From Nageia nagi (Eukaryota > Pinophyta): DNA of 64,000 nt. Below, in pieces: positions 10,819-23,760 of the stretch. The position numbers and the translations under genes are program-made. How positions within the stretch are numbered: the stretch's first letter is position 1; each line of letters begins with the position of its first letter. The stretch is from contig JBITNC010000001.1 of assembly GCA_050084985.1 (NCBI GenBank), positions 205,716,001 to 205,780,000 on the forward strand, given 5' to 3'. The notes under the pieces are model-generated. The model saw only the letters and a list, made by a program, of their open reading frames with translations. It ran no database searches and was not told the origin of the DNA.

Positions 10819-13800
10819 AAATGGATAAGTTCATAGCTACTCAAAGTACTATAAATGATACAAATGAAAACTATTTCAACACAAATATATCTAATAATCT
10901 TATTGATTTAAAAACTAAACACTTAGAAGTTGATAATGCTAAAAATAATTAATTATAGGATTACATATACAAAAATGATTTTATCTTTCCATTATTGTAT
11001 GAAAGATGTTATCCTTGTCTTGAACTTGTAGATATCCAAGCCAAGAAAATATTTCATGATTCTAAGAATGTACAAAAATATATAAGGAAATATTATTCTT
11101 GATTTGATTTAGTTTAGCATGTATAAAGCCTTTTATCAACCTGATGATACATTAGATTTGGATAGAGTAAAGGTACCTACCAAAGATACAAAGAGATATC
11201 CATTAGATTGGTTAAATTCTTATTTGTTGAACCCCATCATGAAGAAGAAAAGCTTATATAGGATTTTAGGGTTTAAACTCAACATGAATTGTATTCTTAT
11301 CCTCATCATGATGCTTTATGGGGAGAAATATATTTAGATTATGTAGCCAAAATATATCACAATGGCATACCATATAATAAAGAACTATGGAAAATATCAT
11401 CAAGACTAGTTCTAGATGATAGACTAGATATCCAACTAGCCAACAAGGAGAGGTTAAATAAATTTCACTACTCCTCTCTACTATGTTGGTTGTTACTACA
11501 TCAACATCCAAAAGTTTTTCCTTATTTACATTTAAGTTAGACAAATGAATATGGTACTCCAAAAAGAGTTTATCAATGGATCTAAGTTTTATGCATCAAT
11601 GAATTATATTATGATTTTATAAGATATTTCCTATTTCTAACTTTGAATTTTATTTCTAGCATAAATCTACCTATGTTTTCTAACTTAGCACAATCAAATT
11701 TAAAAATGGATCAATTTAATAAGGGTGATTATTATTTTACTAATGACTATATAATCATCTTATTTAATGGTTTCTATGATAAGGCCATGAAATTCCCTTT
11801 ATATATATCAAATTGGCTATTTGCTATGGAATTTACTAGGTAGGAATATTATGTAGAAATAATGTGGGGAGTTCATAAGGAAAAAAAAGAGTTTATATAC
11901 ATACCCTCTCAACTTTGATTCTATTCAAGACCTTGCTAAGAATTGCTATAATTATCTTATATTGCTATCTCTTGACCTTATGATCCATTAGGAGTATTCA
12001 TTGCTCATCTAAAATTTTTCAACTTAAAGCCTCCAAATTTATCCATGGATAAGTTTGAAAATCATTGAAATAATCCTAAGATAGGACCTTTTTTTTAAGA
12101 CTCTATTGGAGACATCATGTATGGCCTTATGAAGGAAAAACTATGTCATTAGAATTGATTTTGTAACTACTACTAAAAAAGATAAGAGTTTGCTAAAATC
12201 TTTATAAAAGAGCCTAGACAATTTTGATTTCTCATAGCATAAAAAAAAATGCTTCATACAATATAGGATAAAAAGTAAGAAGAGGTATTTTACATGGATG
12301 TGTGACCAATATAAAGTTTTTTTTGAAGCCTATGATAAATAATATACCTCTAAGAAAGCAAAAGTTCTAGAATAATGGTTAAGTTATAAAAAGTTGATAA
12401 GGGAAAAAATAATTAACTCCAAAAGAAGAAGCATTGTTGAGAAAATAACAAAAGTATGGAGAAGGTCCTAAGTTAATAGAATATTATATGAAGAATTGGA
12501 TTGAATAAATGAATATGTTAGATAAAGATATTAAATATATAAAGGAAATATAGAGGAAGTTGGTGGGGGGTGAAGAGAAATAGAGAAATGAGAAGGAGAA
12601 GAAAGATGGTGCATTGGCTAAGTAGCTAAAAAAGGAAGATGCCCTAGGAAGTAGATCATAAGAAAAAGAAAAATTTAAAACCATAAAAAAAAAAAAAAAT
12701 AATGAATAAGGGTAAAAAATAAATAAGTCCAAAAGCTATCAAGATGATCCTTGAAGGATCTACTATGAAAATAGAAGCATAAGAGCCAAAAGGTAGTGAA
12801 GGTGAGGATACAAATACTGCTTATCCTATTATTATAAAAAAAGAAGGAGCCATAGAAAATAATCTTCAACCAAATATGCATAAAAAAATAAATACCTATA
12901 TAGAAGAAAAGGAAAACATCTTCATCAGTTCAAAAAAGGATCCAACTCTAGAGCAAATTCAAGATGTCCCTTCTTAGAGTGATACAATATTAAGAAACCC
13001 TAACCAAAAAAAGGTGAGTGATAAATTTGATTATGATGATGTTGTTGTAATAATCATTCCTCTTATTATAGTACAAATGTTAGATACTTCTTAACAAATC
13101 ATAGATTTTAGCAAAATAGATAAATCTAACCAATAGTGGTTTGAGAAAATGAAGAAGAAAGAATAGAAAATTCTTGGATAAATCCAACTAGACACAACTG
13201 TAGACATCTATAAATAAGTCCTTAAAATTTTAGCAAAATAGATAAGTCAATCTTCAAGAAAAAATTTTGATGTTCAAGGAATTTCCCTACAACTTAGGTT
13301 TGATAAGATCAGTTGGATGGATAAGAGGAAAATTATAAAAACTAACATGACCCTTATGGATGCAGATGTGGTTCTTCTAGAGAGAAAAGTAGATAAGCTA
13401 GATAGAAAATAAAAAGTAGTGGATGAGGAAGAAAAATTTCACTTGACATAGATTAACCTATTGAATAAGTAGATTCAAGACCTATAAGAGGTTGTGGAAT
13501 CTTCAAAATTGATAAAAGTTTTAGAAGAGAGAGAGAAAGAGCTCAATGCAAAAGTTATGAGCTTAATATGAAAAATAGTTAGATAAAGGTTTTAGAGCTA
13601 GAGATTGACTCATTGAAAGCTTATTTGAAGAGCAAAGAGGTAAAATGTAAAATATTAAAAGATAAGAAGTTTTAGGAGGATTTTAAGGTTTTGTGGACTC
13701 TTGTTCTAAGAAATATGTAGATTTGAAGATAATATTATTTTTTTTTACAAAGAAAAAGGAAGAGTTTGAGGAAAATTTTAAGACTTAGGGATAGACTTTG

Positions 13801-14520
13801 GCCCAATAGACATAGGTGCTGATGCTAACATGATTATAGATTGAAGTATTAAAGAGCATCTAGTTAAGTTATTAGGGTAAGATAGTTCCTATTTTAGATT
13901 TATTACACTCTATTATAGAGTATGTATTATATTATGATAAGTAGTTAGATAAGTATAAAGCTATTTTTGAGAATAAGGGTAGAGTTATAAATATGAATAG
14001 TAAAAATTAGGAGATCATCAAGGTAATGAATAAAAAAGAAGTTACATATATAGATACTGATGATTCTCATGATCAAATTCTAGCTATGACATAAAAGGTA
14101 GCTCATTTGTATGAGTTAATGTTAAGTATTGAAAAAATATATGAAGTAATTAATATCAGAGATCAATAAATTAAAAAATGCCTTGAAGGTTTTTGTTAGG
14201 AATAAAATTCCTCCCCTATATAAGGAAGATAACAATGTTTATACACTTGATGAGATGAAGGCATATAATGATCAATCACAAAAGAAAAATAACACTTTTA
14301 TAGATTAGATGAAGGATAATTTTGAAGATAAGTTTGTAAATTTCATCTAATATATGACCAAGATAGAGAAATAGGTAGTAAAACTAGCCAAGATGAAGCT
14401 AAACATCAACTTAAAAGCAATCAATTAGTTTGCTTCATTAGCTTAGCTTATTCAAAATATAGAAACTCCTACATATGTAGAGTAGTTGAAGTCCCTCATG
14501 ATTTCACCAAATGATGGGAT
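10819..14520 (+). pseudogene. R2 extra 3' ORF of unknown function, long charged C-terminal half
   Basis: About 3.7 kb between integrase and the right LTR, far more than a simple 3' UTR. A start at 10819 (MDKFIATQ) opens a decayed frame continued at 11119-11337 (MYKAFYQPDDTLDLDRVKV), 11289-11540 (YPHHDALWGEIYLDYVAKIY, CWLLLHQHPKVFPYLHL) and 11643-11843 (SNLKMDQFNKGDYYFTNDY). From about 12400 to 14500 the plus strand is purine-rich and reads as Lys/Glu-rich, probably coiled-coil, protein. I do not recognise the family. Extra ORFs in this position are known for Tat/Ogre and Athila elements; it shows no clear envelope features. Internal frames are broken by stops and shifts. Confidence 0.5.
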
Positions 14521-14593
14521 AACTTAAGGTATATTTTATATAAATTGATAAATTTTCATACATATTTTTATATTTTTGTCTAAGTTTAATATT

Positions 14594-16015
14594 TGGTAAC
14601 ACAAATCCACTAGTTGGTTTCCAAAATGTATACTCATACATATTTTTGAAGAAATAAGAAGAGTTTTGTATGGGTATGACCTTTTTTGATCCTTTACTAT
14701 TTTATGAAATGCTTATACTTATTCAATTTTAGACATTTCTTATAGTGTTTAATTTTGGCAAAGATTTGATAGTATTAAAGTGTGTAAAGTTTGCCAGAAT
14801 AGTGGAAAAATAAGATAGTATTGGTGCTTAGTCATTTTTGAGCATTTCTCGCAGTGTTTGATTTTGGTGGAGATATGGTGGTGTTAGGATGAATAAATTT
14901 TGTTAGAATGGAGGTAAAACTAAATAACATTATACTTTTCCATTTTCTAATATTTCATAGAGCATTTAATTTTGGCAAAGATCCAATAGAGCAAAGTAGA
15001 CTAGATTCTACTAGAATAATAAAAAATTAAACAACCTATTTTATTTAGTTCTAGCCCCACTAGAGGTGGTTTAATCATATATAATGAAGAATTATAGTTA
15101 TATCAACCACTTGAATTGTTTTAATTTTGAATATTCAAGTTTTGACCATCCATATCAAAGCATATCTAAAGTATTCTGCTAGAACAATATAGTTTCCTTC
15201 TATATTTGATTATGATAGATCTGTATAAATTCAAATACTTGTATAAATTACTAGAACCAAAAAAAAAAATTTCATTTCAATAAGATGACTTAAGCTCCTT
15301 AATTCAAGTCTTAAAGTTTTAGACAAGTTGAAGGGTATTAGTACATGTGGAAGAGTGATACATATCTTTGTATATATGAATCCAAGTTGTAAATCTTATC
15401 AAAGAATCAAATATGATACTTTGTAAATATATAATTATTTAGTTACACATATTTTTATATATAAAAGTTTTTTAGAAGATATTTTCCATAGAAAAACTAT
15501 AAGTATTACCTCTATTAAAGGAAAAGGGTATGGATATAGTACATATTGACCCTATTTTATTGCTTCTTGATATCTTAACTATGATTTATTTATCATTGTT
15601 ATTAAATGGATGTGTGAAATATTTATTTCCACTTCATGGACTATGAGAGATCATTAGTAGTAAATTTGTATCTATCAAATGCATATAAAGTATTATTACT
15701 TGGAATGCCATATATTATTTGGTGGCTATAAAATCATACTATCTAGCCATCTTGGATAATGCTATAATGGATTCCTATGCTAATCTAGATATTTATTTTT
15801 TCTTATTTGCACCCATTAATATAGTATTTTAAGTTTTCTTTAGTCTTACAAGTTTATTTTCTACACCTTTACTTTCATAAATCCTAGTCTAATCTCGATA
15901 GGAACCAACTTTCTCTAGAGATAGATTTCTAGTTTTATAAATCATTCATTAGAATTATAGTTGTGACTTTGATATGTGGGTACATGTGAAATATTACCAC
16001 ATCTTAGTCAATACA
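14594..16015 (+). repeat. R2 3' LTR
   Basis: Right-hand partner of 3039-4503, similar length, same internal order. It starts near tggtaacac (14594) and ends near ...cacatcttagtcaataca. No clean polypurine tract is visible just before the start, so the left edge is uncertain by some tens of bases. Confidence 0.72.
14710..15039 (+). repeat. 3 x 110-bp tandem repeat inside R2 3' LTR
   Basis: Units begin at 14710, 14820 and 14930 with the same 110-base period as in the left LTR. They include gagcatttctcgcagtgttt in the middle unit. This is an independent copy of the triplicated LTR block. Confidence 0.7.
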
Positions 16016-18414
16016 AACATTTGTAATTATATTGATATTTACTCATATTTAATGGATGATGCACTATATCATGTATCCAAATATGGTTACGCTTATAACC
16101 ATAAAAGTATAATGCATTTGGATCGTAGACATAAAATGCATGATCACCAATGTCCAATGATACAACTAATGAGATTTCACTCATTTAGAATAAAATCAAT
16201 GATACAACCATTAATTATGATGTTGATATTTATTTATAATTAATGGATGATACACCTCACTATGTATCCAAGTATGCTATAGAGTAGTTCTAACTTCATA
16301 TTATTTTAAGGTATTTCTCATATCTTCTTTGATGTAGGATAAAATAATATCAAGTATCCACATAGTTAGTAATATTTTCCACACATCACCAATACAATTC
16401 ATTGTAAAACATCAAAATATAAAACTAGTATACCTCTTTGCATCAAGGCATAGATGCTAAAATGTAAGAGTCCTTAGTATCAAAGATGAAGGAGCAATCA
16501 CTTTCATGCTTAAACATGCCAAGGGGTAAAGAGAGATATTTATCATGTTTTTTAATGGATTATCCATACATGTAGCTTTATTAGGGCAACCAAGTAAAAA
16601 GGAGGTAATGAGGTACCTTCACCAAATGATGATGATGTTGTATAAGAGTTCAAAGTTCTTAAAACTCTTCTTTTACTCTTCTTCTTTGGATATGTAATTT
16701 TATACATTTCATCACACCTCCAAAAAGGGAAGAAATTTATATGCCTAAAAATGAATTATTATTTATTAAATAATTCATTTTTATAGCATTAAGAGATCTT
16801 TATAGTAAAAAGAGGTTCAAATATACCCAAGGTAATGTAATTAATGTAAAAGGACCACAAAGAAATGTACATGGTGTCAAATGTCTATAAAGGCATCACA
16901 AGCTATGTAACATTGGATGATTTAAATAAAAGGAGATGATAAATACATGGCTATAAAATAATAGAAAAGGTAAATAATTAATCATGGGTAGATCATCAAC
17001 TAGATAGGTAAATACATGCATATCACATCACCCAAATAACAATAGTATTTTGTAATGCCACCTATTTGAGGATTTATCTACCTTTTATCATGCTTTATAT
17101 ACTTTAATTTATGAATTTTATATCAATTATTTTAAGTTGTTAGTGTACAATCTATAAGACACTAACATCATAGTTCTTATATTTGAATGGATGGTGATTG
17201 TGCAAAAGTATTGTTCATAGCTCATTTACTTAGATTTCATGAAGGTACATAGTTGTTATTGTTAATTATTGGTATATTTCTAATATATACTTTAGTATTA
17301 TATTTATAGAGAAATAGTACTTTATTTATTACATTACATATTATTTTTCATCTATATAGGTAATTCCCTTAAGAACTCAAAAGGTTGAAGCTCTTAACTC
17401 CCTTATTCCTTAGTTATAATTTTCATGCTTCATAATATATCTATATGCATATGCTTTCATATGCTCTTATGCTTCACAAAATTCAAAATATTTAAATGAT
17501 TATAATTTCTTAAAATTTTAAAAAAATCATAAAGTTCATATATTCTCAAGAGTAATAATATTTTCAAAATAAAAAGATCCTTTATGTTCATATGTTCACA
17601 ATGTTCAAAAGTTTTCTATGTTCAAATGTTCATTAGATTTGCAAAGATCCACATGACTCATAAGTGTTCTATTTTTACATGCTCACATGATTTCTAAAGT
17701 TTTTATATATTCACATGCTCACAATATTATTAAGAAAATATTCACATCCAAATACCAATGCATACTACCATAAGTGTTGTTGGCAACATTAAAGCTAGCA
17801 GGTTCATAGATAAGTTCGAGTATTTTTAGATTTTTAAAGCTTAGTCATAGAGAGGTTTTAAGCTTTTAGATCTGATATACAAAGTATGAATATAGATACT
17901 AGAATTAAAATTTATTTTGGAAATGGTTTAAATGACTCGCTAAAGTGCTTCACCAATGGTTATCCTACTACCATCTATGCAAGCACCACCAAAATTAGGT
18001 CCTTTATGGTGGTGACTAATAATTGGTACCACATAGACCATTAAATTGCCACCTAAAAAATATAATATGGTAGTTATAATCCACCCCATAAGATTAAAAA
18101 AAAATGCAATGGTTAATAAATACAACATACAATTTTAGGGGCACTTGTTTACAGGGTGGTTAAAACTACCATAATGTAAAGGGGGTTAAAATGAGATGAT
18201 TTAAAATTACCACTTCTTAAATTAATATAGAAAAAGGGTATATCCTATAAGCATTAACCCAATAGGATAATTATTTCAAGCTATGCTATTCTCAATTTCC
18301 CAAGGCACTTGAGCTTAATTATAGTGAGCCCAATCAAAGTGTTAGCCATGGGTTCTTGAATGATGTCCAAGTCAAACTGGCTAGTCACTATCCAATTTTT
18401 TACAAGTGTAGCAT
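16016..18414. other. Gene-free interval right of R2
   Basis: No coding homology seen. A ~55-base segment occurs twice, near 16028-16085 and 16221-16275 (variants of taatggatgatgcactat and catgtatccaaatatg). At 16747-16782 a perfect 14-base inverted repeat (aaaaatgaattatt and its complement) flanks an 8-base spacer. It is preceded by a purine run (aaaaagggaagaaa, 16722-16735) and followed by a possible TATA box (ctataaagg, near 16888), which together could mark a degraded LTR start. The rest, including 17400-17760 with many ttcaca/ttcata runs, is featureless. Confidence 0.4.
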
Positions 18415-18676
<262 letters not shown>

Positions 18677-19159
18677 ATTAAATTATATGAATCATCCAAG
18701 TTAGTTTTTTTGTAAAATTATGAAAATTTTTGAAGCATAATGATGATATATATATATTGAGAGCTTGTAAATGTAGCTAGCCTTAACTTATGTAATTCAT
18801 GATATTATTTTGAACATGTTATCCTAGGGGAAAGAAATCCAACCATTATATTGGAGGTAATAAAACATAGCATTTATATTTTTAGGTTGAATAATTATTA
18901 ATTATTACAATAATATTATTACCAACTTACCACTTTTGTACTAGTTTTTGATACTTTCTTAAAGTTTAGTGTTTCATCTTATAGCTAGTTTTACACCTGA
19001 CAAATGTAACTACTTAAGAGTCTCTACAATATTTCATTTTGTGCATATGTTTTAATCATAGGATTAATCATTATACATGCATTGTTGAGCTTCTTGGTTT
19101 TGCATGCTATCTTGAGGGTGCTTTAAACTTCACTACCAAAATACCCATAAATAAGGATA

Positions 19160-19998
19160 AAAATGGTAAGTTTGTAGATGCTAGCCAAACATAGAAAAAC
19201 ATATGGTTACTAATTGAATATGATGTTTTATATACATAATGATTATTAAAATAATAGAACATACTATGGCATCTTTCATTGCATCTATATGATCCAAAAA
19301 TTAGATTGGAGAAGGAAACCAACTATTCAACTCAAAACATTTTGAAGTGTAAAAAACTAGTCCAAAAATGGTAATTTGGAAAAAATATGCTAACCAAATA
19401 TAGAAAAAATATGTGGTTGCCAAGGGTATATTGTATTGTATATACAAAATGATTAGATGAAAATAATAGAACATGCTATGGAATACTTCATTGCATGGCC
19501 TATATCAAAATATTTTTATAAATAAATTATGATATATGATATGAAATAATTTAAATACACAATACAATCTAAAAATTAGGTTGGAGAAGAAAACCAACTA
19601 TTAAATCCAAAAAGTTTTACAATATCAAAAAGTAGTCCAAACATGGTAAGTTGGAAAAAGCATACTAGCCAAACATAGAAAAAATATGTGGTTACTAAAG
19701 GTGTACCGTGTTGTATATATAAAATGATTAGATAAAAAATGGAACATGTTGTGGGATCCTTCATTGCATATTATGTATTATTTTTTTTTTGTAAAATAAA
19801 TTATGACATATGATATGAAATGATTTAAATACACCATATGATCCAAAAATTGGCTTAAAGAAGAAAACTAACTACTCAACCTAGAAATTTTTTAAGTATC
19901 AAAAACTAATCCAAAAGTGGTAAATTGAAAAAAATATGACAGCCAAACATAGAAGAAATATTTTATCACCAATTGTATATCATATTATATATAAATAA
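19160..19998. repeat. ~275-bp tandem array, left part
   Basis: Three units with anchors gatccaaaaattag-ttggagaag at about 19291, 19566 and 19840 (spacing about 275). Each unit holds gccaaacatagaaaaa, a tatataaaatgatta block, cttcattgcat and atgacatatgatatgaaatg. It has no coding capacity. It stops near 19998 and resumes at 27680 on the far side of R3. Confidence 0.8.
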
Positions 19999-20166
19999 TG
20001 ATTATCAATGGTGAACCTGACATCTTTCTAAAAAACCCTAACTTGTGAGTTCTTGACTTCTCTTGCAATTTTATCACTAATTGTGCCAAATCCCTAGGGT
20101 TTTGGATAGGAATAATATCAAATCTTCTAAGCATTTTAGAAATAGAACCTATCAATTTCATAGCTA

Positions 20167-21350
20167 TGTTTAATAACTTTGATGAAGCTATAAAAGCCAA
20201 CCTAAAGAAGCTTATCTATGGAGGAGATACACATAGTGATGCATTTAAAAATGGAGGTAATCATCAATCCAATAACATTATGTCTCTTATATCTCATGCA
20301 TCTAGCCCTCTATGTGATGAAATTAGAAACACAAGAGCACCTGATCTATAAATTAAGCCTACCTTTGATACATATAGTGGTGAAGGAGATCCCATGGCAC
20401 ACATCAAGGCTTTCAAGATGAAATTTAAACTCATGTTTAGCATAAATGATAACCTCATGGCTAAGTATCTTTTTACCATATTCTATGGTGATGCCCTAAA
20501 TTGGTAATTCTCTCTACCTACTCAGTCAATTAATTGCTATGTGCAAGTTATTTTATAATTTTACATACACTTTTGATTTTAAACCCCTCAAAAAATAAAC
20601 CTTACCAATATCATGAATATTAAATAAGGTCCCAATGAATATTTCAAAAAATATGCCCAATGATTCTAAAATACTTGGAGTACCATAGTTGAGTCCATTG
20701 CTAAACATCACATTATCCACATTTTCCTTCAAATTCTCCATATTGAACTTCACTATGCCTCTATCATTTATGATGATATTCCATTTTTTAAAATCATCAC
20801 TAAACTTATTTCTCAAGAGAGAGGCCTCATTAAATTAGGTAGACTCAAATATGGAAACCCTAGCAAAGATAATAAACCCATTATATATCTAAAAAAGGAA
20901 GAAAAAGAAGTCCATACTATTGAAGAACCCCAATCAAGAGAAAGATCAAGGAGGGAATCCAATCCATAATCTCAAGATAACAACCAATTTCCTGTAGATC
21001 CTGCCATCATGTTCAAGGAATACATACAAAAGGGGCTCCTTAAACTAGATACAAAACCATATTTAGGTCCTCATGAAAATAAGCCAAGTTGGTACAAAGA
21101 AATAGATTTTTCCAAATATTACAAAGTCAAAGGTCACACAATAAATAAATGCATCGTCTTATAAAAGTTATTATGGAAACTTCTTGATGATGTAAATATA
21201 CATTATGAGGTCCATGTAGTAGATATTAAAGACAATGAAGAGCTTTCAGCCAATGTTATATTCAATGAAGAACTCTATGAAGACACTAAAAGTGGAAGGC
21301 CTAGAGGCTAAATCAAACCCACTACTACTAAACGCATAGATTTCCCACAC
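20167..21350 (+). pseudogene. R3 gag
   Basis: Starts near MFNNFDEAIKANLKKL (20167-20214). Capsid landmarks follow: IKPTFDTYSGEGDPMAHIKA (from about 20353), FKLMFSINDNLMAKYLFTIF and GDALNW. The later part has ESIAKHHIIHIFLQ, LIKLGRLKYGNPSKDNKP, EKEVHTIEEPQSRERSRRES and KPSWYKEIDFSKYYKVKGHT-INKC (about 21092-21153), a zinc knuckle in which the first Cys positions have become Tyr while His and the last Cys remain. Stops are mostly at expected Gln codons. It belongs to the same polyprotein as the protease downstream. Confidence 0.75.
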
Positions 21351-21359
21351 AACTCCAAC

Positions 21360-22080
21360 ACTCAAAACCTCTTTTGCCAACTAAAGGTAACACATGCCAA
21401 GATAAGTATCTTTGAACTTTTACAATTATCAATAGATAAAATAAATGCTTTATTTGATGCTCTCAAGAAAATAGAAGTTGATGCGAATATTCTAGTGGCT
21501 AAGTTTGTTTCTAAGTTAGAAATTAAATTGGTATGTAATATGCTTTCTTTTAATAATAATGAACTACCTAGTGAAGATGTCATTGAAAAGAATCTTGGTC
21601 TCTATGTTCATGTTAACATTGATGGTTTTCCTATTAAGAAAGCATTAGTAGATACTATTTCTAATGTGAATATTTATGTAGCTAACCTATTATAAAAATA
21701 TTTCCCTTCTATCTATGTAAACATGAAGATAACTATTATTAGCATCAAAGGTTTTGACAACACTCAATGGGAGTGCATTAGCTATGTTACCATGCCCATT
21801 GAGGTAGGTGGTAAGTGTGGAATAAAAGCTATATACATTTTAGATCAACTTGCCATATAACATCTTTTTTGGTAGACCATGGATTCATAAGATTAGGGAT
21901 GTCACTTATATGCTACACCATTCCATCAAGTTCATGCACAATGGTAGAGTAATGACTATTCATGCAAAGAAAAGTCCTATAGATGTATGTCAAGTAGCAA
22001 AAAGAATTTGGATTCCTCATGACCTAATTGAAAATGAGGACAATAATCCAACACCTAAAAAAAACATCGATCCATAAGAG
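21360..22080 (+). pseudogene. R3 aspartic protease region
   Basis: The pre-protease motif KISIFELLQLSIDKINALFD (about 21400-21460) is a Tat/Ogre landmark. The protease has HVNIDGFPIKKALVDTISNV (from about 21608): the catalytic Asp and Thr remain, but the Gly of the D-T-G box is Ile. A shift follows at about 21860 and the domain resumes with MPYNIFFGRPWIHKIRDV and FMHNGRVMTIHAKKSPID in the open stretch 21850-22077. FGRPWIH corresponds to the LLGRPWI box near the end of such proteases. Confidence 0.8.
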
Positions 22081-22990
22081 GTAAACATGAGTATAGGTAA
22101 AATATTAAAGATTGACATATTGACAAACTCTAAAGAACTTGGATGACCCCTAAACACTTTAGGAGGCAAGCATCACCTCTTAGATGAGGATATAACTAAG
22201 AACCACCACTCCATTTCTTAAGATGAATTAGACCTTATTGAAGATATTCAAGTTTTATACCATAAAAAATGAGGGCAAAACTACATCATAAATGGTTAAA
22301 GCATCACTTACCTCTTTGACACATCTTGAAATAATAAGTCTACATTTTAATAATATCACTTTAGCTTTTTCTAACATGTACATGCAAAAATATTTGTATG
22401 GTGGCAAAGGACTAGGTAAGAATGAACATGGCATCATAGAGCCCATTTTGGTTTGAGGTTAACACAAAAGAACATGTGATCTTAGATTGGAACCCTCCAC
22501 ATCTTCCCCACCACCTTCCTCTAAAGCTTAAGTACACACTACCAATGATCAACAAGATGCTGTACACATTTGGGATGAGTGGCTACATTGCATAATGATG
22601 ATTCATCCTTTATAGGAGATCCAAGCTTACTATATATAACCATTCTTACCTCCTATAGCACCTATCTGAATTGATATTTTCAAGAATGATGATGCTATCC
22701 TAGAGAAGCTAGGGGCATGCAATGAGTTTCCCAAGTCTAATGATAAGAGGCTTGAAGCATAGATCTTGAAATATTAGGCATACTTTGGTGAGGAGGTCTA
22801 CATGAATGATGTAGATATCATATGATTGGGGGCATTATCTATGCCTCCTCAATGCAATGATAAAATGTCTTGTCTTAGTGAAGAAATAGTAGAAGTCAAT
22901 ATCGGTACCCAAGAGAAACCATAGTTGATAAAAAATAGGATTATGGTTAACCCTAGAAGAATGAGAAAGGTACCACTTACTGATGTCTAA
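22081..22990 (+). pseudogene. R3 protease-RT linker with a G-patch-like motif
   Basis: Poorly conserved spacer of the polyprotein. The one striking block is MQKYLYGGKGLGKNEHGIIE (about 22380-22440), whose spacing of aromatic and glycine residues resembles the start of a G-patch RNA-binding motif. Similar GLGKN text occurs at the equivalent place in R4. Further right are acidic stretches and broken frames. The function is unknown; the resemblance is by eye only. Confidence 0.5.
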
Positions 22991-23760
22991 GTTCATTCAT
23001 ATTTTTGCTTGGTCTTATTCTAATATGCCTAGTCTTGATCCTAATTTTGTCACTCATAGTCTAGTTATTAATGAAAATATCAAACCTATCCAACAAAAGA
23101 ATAGAAAAATGCATCCTTGAGTTGGTATTACCATTAAAAAAGAGATTGAAAAGCATATTACTACTATTTTGATTATCCTTATTGATTATTCTCCATGGAT
23201 ATCTAACATTATTCTTATAGCTAAGCCTAATGGTGAGATGTTGCATAGAATTTAGAGATATTAACAATTCATGCCCTAAATATACCTTTCCCTTGCCTAA
23301 CATTGATATGATTATAGATTAAAAATTAGGCCATGAAATCTTATATTTTATGGATGGATTCTCTAGCTACAATCAGATTTAGACCAACAAAGAGGATCAA
23401 TATAAGATAACCTTTGTTACTCCTTGGGGCACCTTTTGTTGGGTTGTCATGCCTTTTGGATTAAAGGATGCTAGTGCAACATTTTAGAGAGCCATGGTCA
23501 GTATGTTCCATGATATGATTCATGAGTGTGTTGAGTCCTATGTGGATGAAATTGTAGCAAAATTAGCATCAAAACATAACCATATTATAGACTTAAGTAA
23601 GATCTTTCATAGGATGAGAGAGTACAAGTTGAAGCTAAAAATCCAAAAGTGTGCATTTGGGCTATCATTAAGAAAATAACTTAGGTTCATTATGTCAAGA
23701 AGAGGCATTGAAGTGGATCCCAAGAAATTCACAACCATTGTTGATCTCCCATGACCAAAA
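22991..23760 (+). pseudogene. R3 reverse transcriptase, YVDE at the active site
   Basis: Begins with NRKMHP and ITIKKEIEKHITTIL (23100-23170), then PWISNIILIAKPNGEM, a broken FRDINN block and FMDGFSSYNQI-type text near 23350. After MVSMFHDMIHECVESYVDEI the active site reads YVDE (23539-23550), so the second catalytic Asp is Glu. The domain ends with RFIMSRRGIEVDPKKFTTIV (near 23685-23740). Frameshifts occur around 23250 and 23480. Confidence 0.83.

Larger units (their letters stand above)
3039..16015 (+). mobile_element. R2: complete but ancient Tat-type LTR retrotransposon (~13 kb)
   Basis: A full-length element framed by two related ~1.4-kb direct repeats with a PBS just inside the left one. 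Domain order on the plus strand is gag, protease, archaeal-type RNase H, RT, gypsy RNase H, integrase, then a ~3.7-kb extra region. The LTRs are strongly diverged and every domain carries stops or frameshifts, so insertion was old. No convincing target-site duplication could be found at the approximate ends. It lies directly downstream of the R1 pol remnant. Confidence 0.8.

Noticed and set aside
10819-11850. Envelope-like gene after integrase
   Set aside because: No signal peptide, transmembrane segment or furin-type site could be seen; Athila-like env identity is unsupported.
12484-12881. Phe-rich minus-strand ORFs
   Set aside because: They mirror the Lys/Glu-rich, A/G-rich plus-strand extra ORF of R2.
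17940-18128. 62-codon hydrophobic minus-strand ORF
   Set aside because: Isolated, no homology, composition typical of AT-rich noise.
20000-20200. Minus-strand 71-codon ORF at the start of R3
   Set aside because: It overlaps the gag start on the opposite strand and has no recognisable motif; treated as a shadow.
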